From NCBI GenBank assembly GCA_020057115.1, contig JAGVGJ010000006.1, positions 1 to 50,086 of the forward strand: a stretch of 50,086 nucleotides of DNA. The letters run 5' to 3'. The notes under the pieces were generated by a model. It made no database searches, was not told the origin of the DNA, and saw nothing but the letters and a program-made list of their open reading frames with translations. This document shows positions 41,825 to 50,086 of this stretch, piece after piece. This DNA is from Candidatus Omnitrophota bacterium (GTDB lineage Bacteria; Omnitrophota; Gorgyraeia; 2-01-FULL-45-10). Made by a program: the position numbers and the translations under genes. How positions within the stretch are numbered: position 1 is the first letter of the stretch; the number at the start of each line of letters is the position of its first letter.

Positions 41825-42130
41825 ATGAAAAAAGAGAAGGCAAGCCCGCTAAGCGACGTATTAAAAAAAGTGGTATCAACCCTCGGCGAGAGGAAACTCA
41901 CCGAGGAGAAGCTTGTCGACGCGTGGGAGAAGGCGGCCGGGAAGAAAGCGGCAAAACACACGCGTCCTGTGGGCTTAAGAAGGGCGAGCCTTACTGTAAA
42001 TGTCGACAGCTCGAGCTGGCTGTTCGAGCTGACTTTAAAAAAACGGGCCATCCTGGAAAAGCTTCAGGCGAAGCTTGAAGGCGAGAAGCTGAAGGCCATA
42101 CGGTTCAGGATCGGCGACATAAAAAGATAG
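41825..42130 (+). CDS. dciA: DciA-like DUF721 protein
   Basis: A 101-residue DUF721 protein (PLSDVLKKVVSTLG, VDAWEKAAGKKAAKHTRP, LTVNVDSSSWLFELTLKKRAIL). DciA loads or helps the replicative helicase DnaB in bacteria without DnaC. It occupies the place of recF between dnaN and gyrB, six bases after dnaN. Confidence 0.85.
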   Translation: MKKEKASPLSDVLKKVVSTLGERKLTEEKLVDAWEKAAGKKAAKHTRPVGLRRASLTVNVDSSSWLFELTLKKRAILEKLQAKLEGEKLKAIRFRIGDIKR

Positions 42131-44641
<2,511 letters not shown>

Positions 44642-44667
44642 TACAAACTAAATATTAGGGAGAGAAG

Positions 44668-47268
44668 ATGTACACACGCAACGAAAGAGTTGTCCCGGTC
44701 TACATAGAAGAGGAGATGAAGGATTCCTACATAAATTACGCTATGAGCGTAATCGTAGGCAGGGCCCTGCCCGACGCGAGGGATGGCTTGAAGCCTGTCC
44801 ACAGGAGGGTCCTCTACGCGATGAGGGAGCTCTCGCTCGAGCATAATAAGCCTTACAAGAAATGCGCGAGGATAACCGGAGAGGTCATGGGTAAATATCA
44901 TCCCCACGGCGACGTCGCGATCTATGATACGCTTGTCAGAATGGCGCAGGATTTTTCTTTGAGATATCCGCTCGTAGACGGGCAGGGGAACTTCGGCTCG
45001 GTAGACGGCGATGCGCCCGCGGCCATGAGATATACGGAGGCGAGGCTCGAGCATATAACAGACTGGATGCTCCTCGATATAGACAAGAACACCGTTAATT
45101 TCATGCCGAACTTCGACGGATCTCTGCGGGAGCCGACAGTCCTGCCGGCATGTCTTCCCAACCTTTTGGTCAACGGTTCGAGCGGCATAGCCGTCGGAAT
45201 GGCGACAAACATCCCCCCTCACAACTTAAGAGAGGTCGTCGATGCGACAACCTATGTCATAGACAATCCGGACTGCGACATAAAGGACCTCCTGAAGAAG
45301 ATAAAGGGCCCGGATTTCCCCACAGGAGGGATAATACGCGGCATGGAAGGGATAAAGAACGCCTATATGAACGGCAGGGGGCTTTTGCGCGTATACGCAA
45401 AGGCGTTCATCGAGGAACAGAAGAACGGTAAGGAAGCTATCATAGTAAAGGAGCTCCCGTACCAGGTTAACAAGGCGAACCTCATCGAATTGATAGCCGA
45501 CCTTGTGCAGAACAAAAAGATTGAAGGCATTTCCGACCTGAGGGATGAGTCCGACAAGGACGGCATGCGCATAGTAATAGAATTAAAGCGCGGCACTATC
45601 GCGAAGGTCGTGTTGAACCTCCTATACAAACACACGCAGATGCAGACGACCTTCGGTGTCATAATGCTCGCCCTTGTCAACGGCCGCCCGAAGGTTCTGA
45701 ACTTAAAACAGGTGATAGAGGAGTTTGCCAAGCACCGCAAAGAGGTCGTGGTGCGAAGGACAAGATTTGAGCTCGAGAAGGCGCTCGACAGGGCCCACAT
45801 ACTCGAGGGCCTCAAGATCGCGCTTAAATTCCTCGACAAGATAATAAAGACCATACGCGAATCGAAGGACCCGCAGGTCGCCAAAGTAGCGTTGATGGAA
45901 AAGTTCGAGCTCTCTGACAAGCAGGCCCAGGCGATCCTGGAAATGCAGTTACAGCGCCTGACAAATCTCGAGCGCGACAAGATAGATAAAGAGTATCTCG
46001 AGCTGATCAAAAAGATCGAGTATTACAGGTCTATACTTGCGAGTGAGAAGAAAGTGTTCGAGATAATAAAGGACGAGATGAAAGAGCTCTCCGAGCGCTT
46101 CGGCGATGAGAGGCGCACCGAGATAGCGCCCGAAGCCGAAGAGCTAGACATTGAGGACTTGATAGCCGAAGAGGATGTCGTCATAACCATAAGCCACGGC
46201 GGCTACATAAAAAGGCTCCCAGTGTCGTCATACCGCAAGCAGAGAAGGGGCGGCAAGGGTGTTACCGGGGCCGAGACTAAAGAGGAAGATTTTATCGAGC
46301 ATCTCTTCATCGCCTCGACGCACGAATATATGCTCTTCTTTACAGATCGCGGCACCGTGCACTGGCTCAAGGTCCACGAGATCCCGGAAGGCGGCCGACT
46401 TTCGAAAGGCAAAGCCATAGTGAACCTCTTGGCTCTCGAGCAGGGCGAGAAGATAAGCGCCTTCGTGCCGGTGAAGAAATTTGAAGAAGGAAAGTTCCTT
46501 ATCATGGCGACGAAGAGAGGTATTATAAAGAAGACAACGCTGTCGGCGTATTCAAATCCACGGAAGGGCGGTATCATCGGCATCACCCTCGAGAAAGGCG
46601 ACGTGCTTATCGAGGTCCAGCTGACCGGCGGCCACGACGAGATACTCCTCGCCACGAAAGAGGGCAAGGCCATACGATTCAAGGAAGAGCAGGTCCGCGA
46701 CATGGGCCGCGCCGCCATGGGCGTAAAAGGGATAACCCTCGGCAAAAAGGATGAGTGTATCGCCATGGAGATCATAAAGCCGGAACAGACGGCGCTTACC
46801 GTGACCTCCGAAGGATTCGGCAAGAGGACGTTCTTCAAGGAGTACAGGCTCCAGTCGCGAGGCGGCAAAGGCATCATAAACATCAAGGTGACAGGTAAGA
46901 ACGGCGAGGCCGTGAGGATGAAGACGGTCTCCGACAAAGACGATCTTATGCTCATCACCGAAAAAGGAATGGTGGTGCGCGCGCCGATAAAAGATGTGCG
47001 GACGACGGGACGTTCCACCCAGGGTGTCAGGCTCATGAGGCTTGAGGCCGGAGACAAGATATCCTCAGTAGCTAAGATAGTGCCCGAAGACGAGGATGAG
47101 GTAGCGATCGCCGGGGAGGCTAAGAAAGAAGCCCAGCCCGCGGCTGCGCAGGAAGCGAAACCGAAAGCGGCCGAAGAGAAGAAGGTCGTTCCCGAAAAGG
47201 GCGAAGCAAAAAAAGAGGCTAAGCTCGAGCCAAAGAAGGCCGACAAAAAACAGCCCAAGAAGAAGTAG
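44668..47268 (+). CDS. gyrA: DNA gyrase subunit A with Lys/Ala-rich tail
   Basis: An 866-residue GyrA. The catalytic Tyr122 in [10 protein letters not shown], the breakage-reunion core, and the C-terminal beta-pinwheel with the GyrA box QRRGGKG. The last ~50 residues form a low-complexity Lys/Glu/Ala tail. It supercoils DNA with GyrB, encoded just upstream. Confidence 0.97.
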   Translation: MYTRNERVVPVYIEEEMKDSYINYAMSVIVGRALPDARDGLKPVHRRVLYAMRELSLEHNKPYKKCARITGEVMGKYHPHGDVAIYDTLVRMAQDFSLRYPLVDGQGNFGSVDGDAPAAMRYTEARLEHITDWMLLDIDKNTVNFMPNFDGSLREPTVLPACLPNLLVNGSSGIAVGMATNIPPHNLREVVDATTYVIDNPDCDIKDLLKKIKGPDFPTGGIIRGMEGIKNAYMNGRGLLRVYAKAFIEEQKNGKEAIIVKELPYQVNKANLIELIADLVQNKKIEGISDLRDESDKDGMRIVIELKRGTIAKVVLNLLYKHTQMQTTFGVIMLALVNGRPKVLNLKQVIEEFAKHRKEVVVRRTRFELEKALDRAHILEGLKIALKFLDKIIKTIRESKDPQVAKVALMEKFELSDKQAQAILEMQLQRLTNLERDKIDKEYLELIKKIEYYRSILASEKKVFEIIKDEMKELSERFGDERRTEIAPEAEELDIEDLIAEEDVVITISHGGYIKRLPVSSYRKQRRGGKGVTGAETKEEDFIEHLFIASTHEYMLFFTDRGTVHWLKVHEIPEGGRLSKGKAIVNLLALEQGEKISAFVPVKKFEEGKFLIMATKRGIIKKTTLSAYSNPRKGGIIGITLEKGDVLIEVQLTGGHDEILLATKEGKAIRFKEEQVRDMGRAAMGVKGITLGKKDECIAMEIIKPEQTALTVTSEGFGKRTFFKEYRLQSRGGKGIINIKVTGKNGEAVRMKTVSDKDDLMLITEKGMVVRAPIKDVRTTGRSTQGVRLMRLEAGDKISSVAKIVPEDEDEVAIAGEAKKEAQPAAAQEAKPKAAEEKKVVPEKGEAKKEAKLEPKKADKKQPKKK

Positions 47269-47276
47269 CTCTTCTG

Positions 47277-47306
47277 TTGACAAGTATTTATGGAAATTGT
47301 TATAAT
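47277..47306 (+). promoter_or_regulatory. Strong promoter for tRNA-Glu (and glmS)
   Basis: TTGACA (47277-47282), 18-base spacer, TATAAT (47301-47306), both exact matches to sigma70 consensus. Start would fall near 47313, a few bases before the tRNA. Confidence 0.8.
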
Positions 47307-47316
47307 TACGAACCTG

Positions 47317-47394
47317 GTCCCCATCGTCTAGCCTGGTCTAGGACATTAGATTTTCATTCTAAGAACACCGGTTCGAATCCGGTTGGGGATGCCA
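47317..47394 (+). tRNA. tRNA-Glu(UUC)
   Basis: Acceptor GTCCCCA/TGGGGAT, anticodon stem TTAGA/TCTAA with loop TTTTCAT (anticodon UUC), T-loop GGTTCGAATCC and encoded CCA. Confidence 0.95.
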
Positions 47395-47413
47395 TCTTGA
47401 GGTAGACAAGAGT

Positions 47414-49273
47414 ATGTGCGGCATAGTCGGATATATAGGTAATAAAGAAGCCCAGGATGTGTTGTTGAAAGGGTTGAGCCGCCTGGAATACCGCGGATAT
47501 GATTCCGCAGGCGTAGCTATCGTCAGGGGAACGAAGATAGAGTTTGATAAAAAACAGGGCAAGCTCAAAACCCTGATAAGCGATCTTAAAGACGCTCCCA
47601 TCAAAGGGACCCTCGGCATCGGCCACACCAGATGGGCGACCCACGGCATACCCAATGAAGTCAACGCCCATCCGCACCTTGACTGCAAAAAGAGGCTCGC
47701 CGTAGTCCATAACGGCATCATAGAGAATTACCAGGAGCTCAAGAAATCCCTTAAACGGGAAGGCCATAAATTCCTATCCGAGACCGACACGGAAGTCATA
47801 GCCCACTTAATAGAAAAATTTTATAAAGGCGACCTGGAAGCAGCGGTATTCAAGACCTTAAAGCTGCTCAAAGGGACATACGCGATCGCCGTAGTCCATA
47901 AAAATGAGCCCGACAAACTCGTCGGGGCCAGAGCCGATTCGCCGCTCATCATAGGCGTCGGCAAGGGCGAGAATTTCCTTGCGAGCGACGCGCCGGCAGT
48001 CCTCGACTACACCAAGGAAGTTATTTTCATGGACAACCACGAGGTAGTCACCTTAACGCGCGACGGCGTCTCGATCAAAGATTTTCACGGCAGGAAGGTC
48101 CACAAGAAACCGTCAAAGATAAAATGGGACATAAGCCAGGCGGAGAAGGCGGGATATAAGCACTTCATGCTGAAAGAGATATTCGAGCAGGGCGATATCC
48201 TTTCGAAGATAATAGACGAAAGGGTCGCCAATGACAGGATATCGTTCGGTGAGCTCAAAATAAGCGAGCGCGCCTTCAAAGGTTTCAAGAATATCGCGAT
48301 AGTTGCTTGCGGCACCGCGTATCATGCCGGGCTCACCGGCAAATATATGCTGGAAGAGCTTGTCAGGATCCCGTCCTGGATCGACACCTCAAGCGAATTT
48401 CGTTACCGCGATCCGATGGTCGACAAGGATACGCTCGTCATAATAGTCTCCCAATCTGGCGAGACCGCAGACAGCCTCGCAGCGCTCCGGGAGGCCAGGG
48501 CAAAAGGTGCCACGGTGCTCGGGATATGCAATGTCCTCGGAAGCACCATATCCAGAGAGGCGGATGGCGTCATATATACGCATGCCGGCCCGGAGATCGC
48601 GGTCGCCTCCACTAAGGCATACACCGCGCAGCTCGCCATATTTTATCTATTGACCCTCTATCTAGCGAAATTAAGGAAGACCATATCCGACAAAAGATAC
48701 GACTATTTTATGTCAGAATTTAAAAGAGTCCCGGGACTTGTTAATGATCTCCTTTCGGAATACAAGCCGGAATATAACGCCCTTGAGGCATACGCCGAAG
48801 GCTTTAAAAGGTATTATCACCAGAAACATAACAAATCGACGTTCTTGTATCTCGCTCGTAACATAAATTATCCGAATGCCCTCGAGGGCGCCCTCAAATT
48901 AAAAGAGATCTCCTATATAAGCGCGGAAGGCTATCCCGCCGGTGAGATGAAGCATGGGCCGATAGCGCTTATCGACGAGAACCCGTGGGTCGTCTGCATA
49001 GCCGTCCAATCAAAGACATACGATAAGATGCTCTCCAATATCCAGGAGATAAAAGCCCGGGGCGGCATAGTGATAGGCATCGCCACCGAAGGCGACAGAG
49101 AGATCATGCACCAGAACATCAACTACCTGATAGAGGTTCCCAAGGTGGACGAGCTCTTCTCGCCGCTTCTGGTCGTGATACCATTGCAGCTCTTGGCCTA
49201 CTACGTGGCAAGAGAGTTCGGTTATGACATAGACCAGCCGCGGAATCTCGCCAAATCAGTGACGGTCGAGTAA
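47414..49273 (+). CDS. glmS: Glucosamine-6-phosphate synthase
   Basis: A 619-residue GlmS. Catalytic Cys after the initiator Met (MCGIVGYIG), the glutaminase domain (YDSAGVAI, HTRWATHG, HNGIIENY), then two SIS domains (ACGTAYHAG, VSQSGETADSLAA) and the tail PRNLAKSVTVE. It makes glucosamine-6-phosphate from fructose-6-phosphate and glutamine for the cell wall and LPS. It is 19 bases after tRNA-Glu and has no glmS ribozyme upstream. Confidence 0.97.
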   Translation: MCGIVGYIGNKEAQDVLLKGLSRLEYRGYDSAGVAIVRGTKIEFDKKQGKLKTLISDLKDAPIKGTLGIGHTRWATHGIPNEVNAHPHLDCKKRLAVVHNGIIENYQELKKSLKREGHKFLSETDTEVIAHLIEKFYKGDLEAAVFKTLKLLKGTYAIAVVHKNEPDKLVGARADSPLIIGVGKGENFLASDAPAVLDYTKEVIFMDNHEVVTLTRDGVSIKDFHGRKVHKKPSKIKWDISQAEKAGYKHFMLKEIFEQGDILSKIIDERVANDRISFGELKISERAFKGFKNIAIVACGTAYHAGLTGKYMLEELVRIPSWIDTSSEFRYRDPMVDKDTLVIIVSQSGETADSLAALREARAKGATVLGICNVLGSTISREADGVIYTHAGPEIAVASTKAYTAQLAIFYLLTLYLAKLRKTISDKRYDYFMSEFKRVPGLVNDLLSEYKPEYNALEAYAEGFKRYYHQKHNKSTFLYLARNINYPNALEGALKLKEISYISAEGYPAGEMKHGPIALIDENPWVVCIAVQSKTYDKMLSNIQEIKARGGIVIGIATEGDREIMHQNINYLIEVPKVDELFSPLLVVIPLQLLAYYVAREFGYDIDQPRNLAKSVTVE

Positions 49274-49277
49274 TATT

Positions 49278-49940
49278 ATGCCAGGCACGCTATACGTAGT
49301 CTCAACGCCAATAGGAAATCTCGGAGACATAACTTTCCGCGCCGTAGAGACGCTTAAAGCAGTCGACCTCATTGCCGCAGAAGACACCCGCCACACGAAG
49401 ATACTCCTCGACAGGTACGGCATCAACACGCCGGCGACGAGCTATTTCGAATATAACAAAATCCGGAAGACCGAATATCTTTTAAAAGTCCTCCTCGAAG
49501 GAAAATCCGTCGCGCTTGTTTCCGATGCGGGCACTCCCGGCATATCGGATCCGGGATATAAGATAATAAGGATCTGCATAGACAACAATGTCCAGGTAGT
49601 CCCCATACCGGGGCCTTCGGCGCTATTGACGGCTCTTGTGTCATCCGGGAAGCCGACCGATAAATTCACTTTCGAAGGGTTCCTGTCCAATAAGACGGGA
49701 AAGCGAAAGAACCAGCTCGCGAAATTAAAAGAAGAAGATCGTACGGCCGTGCTCTACGAATCCCCGCACAGGATCGTCCAGTGCCTCGAAGATGTGTTAG
49801 AGGTATATGGGGACATCGAAATAGTCCTTGCCAGGGAGCTCACCAAAAAATTCGAAGAGATAAGGCGCGAGAAAGTCTCAGCAAGCATCGCGCACTTCAA
49901 GACCAACAAGCCCCGCGGTGAATTCATCGTCATCATTTAG
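49278..49940 (+). CDS. rsmI: 16S rRNA 2'-O-methyltransferase RsmI (short form)
   Basis: A 220-residue RsmI. STPIGNLGDITFRAVETL, AAEDTRHTKILL, LVSDAGTPGISDPGY, PGPSALLTALVSSG, FEGFLSNKTGKR, YESPHRI and VLARELTKKFEE are diagnostic. RsmI methylates C1402 ribose in 16S rRNA. E. coli RsmI is about 286 residues; the C-terminal helical part is absent. It starts 4 bases after glmS. Confidence 0.92.
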   Translation: MPGTLYVVSTPIGNLGDITFRAVETLKAVDLIAAEDTRHTKILLDRYGINTPATSYFEYNKIRKTEYLLKVLLEGKSVALVSDAGTPGISDPGYKIIRICIDNNVQVVPIPGPSALLTALVSSGKPTDKFTFEGFLSNKTGKRKNQLAKLKEEDRTAVLYESPHRIVQCLEDVLEVYGDIEIVLARELTKKFEEIRREKVSASIAHFKTNKPRGEFIVII

Positions 49941-50086
49941 CCAATCCGGAAAGCCTAAACCTCAAGCCAGTTCGCACTGAAAATTTTTCCCCTTCGGGGT
50001 CGGCCTTTTGTTCAGTCGAAAAAGGGGAGCCTGCGGAACTCGGCCCATATGAATGGGCCTCAAACATCCTCGGCTCTTTTGATATC
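49941..50086. other. Intergenic end region with hairpins
   Basis: No gene seen. Hairpins CCCC/GGGG at 49989-49999 and GGCCCAT/ATGGGCC at 50042-50059 are present, along with CAGT/ACTG near 49969-49980. AAAATTTTTCC at 49980-49990 also occurs at 26-36. There is no T-run after either strong stem, so termination is not shown. Confidence 0.4.

Noticed and set aside
47395-47413. glmS ribozyme
   Set aside because: Only 19 bases separate tRNA-Glu from glmS, too few for the ribozyme.
49989-50059. Terminator after rsmI
   Set aside because: Stems exist but lack a following T-run on the plus strand.

Overview
This 50,086-base window is an origin-of-replication region plus a long arm of housekeeping and metal-handling genes. 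The organism is a diderm: it has a CusCBA-type tripartite efflux system, TolC-like and RND components, and a Gram-negative-style insert in the GyrB TOPRIM domain. Gene content and style suggest an uncultured lineage such as Omnitrophota (old OP3). That placement is inference; no taxonomic marker was searched.

Layout. The origin lies at about 38.9-39.2 kb, between rpmH and dnaA, with clustered DnaA boxes. Every gene to its left is on the minus strand and every gene to its right is on the plus strand, so all transcription runs with replication. Right arm: dnaA, dnaN, a DciA/DUF721 gene where recF is usually found, gyrB, gyrA, tRNA-Glu, glmS, rsmI. Left arm, reading away from the origin: rpmH-rnpA-yidD-yidC; parA-parB with a parS site in the parA leader; ndk; yicC-gmk-rpoZ-coaC-coaB; tRNA-Cys, -Val and -Leu; thrS-infC-rpmI-rplT-pheS-pheT; a 6S RNA; rarA and a PP-loop thiolase-like gene.

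Next comes a long run (about 22.3 to 3.9 kb) read from one clear sigma70-type promoter: an Rrf2 regulator, feoB, a DtxR-FeoA fusion regulator, an aspartate-semialdehyde sulfurtransferase (HcyBio), a Cu/Zn-type permease, CusC/B/A-like efflux genes, a Ca2+-type P-ATPase, a small exported protein, CcdA, a TlpA-like lipoprotein, a NifU C-domain protein, an ABC-2 transporter with a His-rich TPR protein, and MetV. Together these cover iron uptake, Cu/Ag/Zn export, sulfur and Fe-S handling and periplasmic thiol chemistry. The far left end is clpB-pyk-TauE.

Two themes stand out. First, six short arrays of tandem 7-base units, from four different sequence families, occur along the left arm. Five lie just upstream of gene starts and one is read in frame inside pheT. 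Second, many enzymes are reduced to core domains: ClpB lacks its N-domain, pyruvate kinase its C-domain, ThrS its TGS domain, PheT its EMAP-type tRNA-binding domain, RsmI its C-terminal part, TauE half its length, and CoaBC is split into two genes. No CRISPR array, insertion sequence or prophage was seen.
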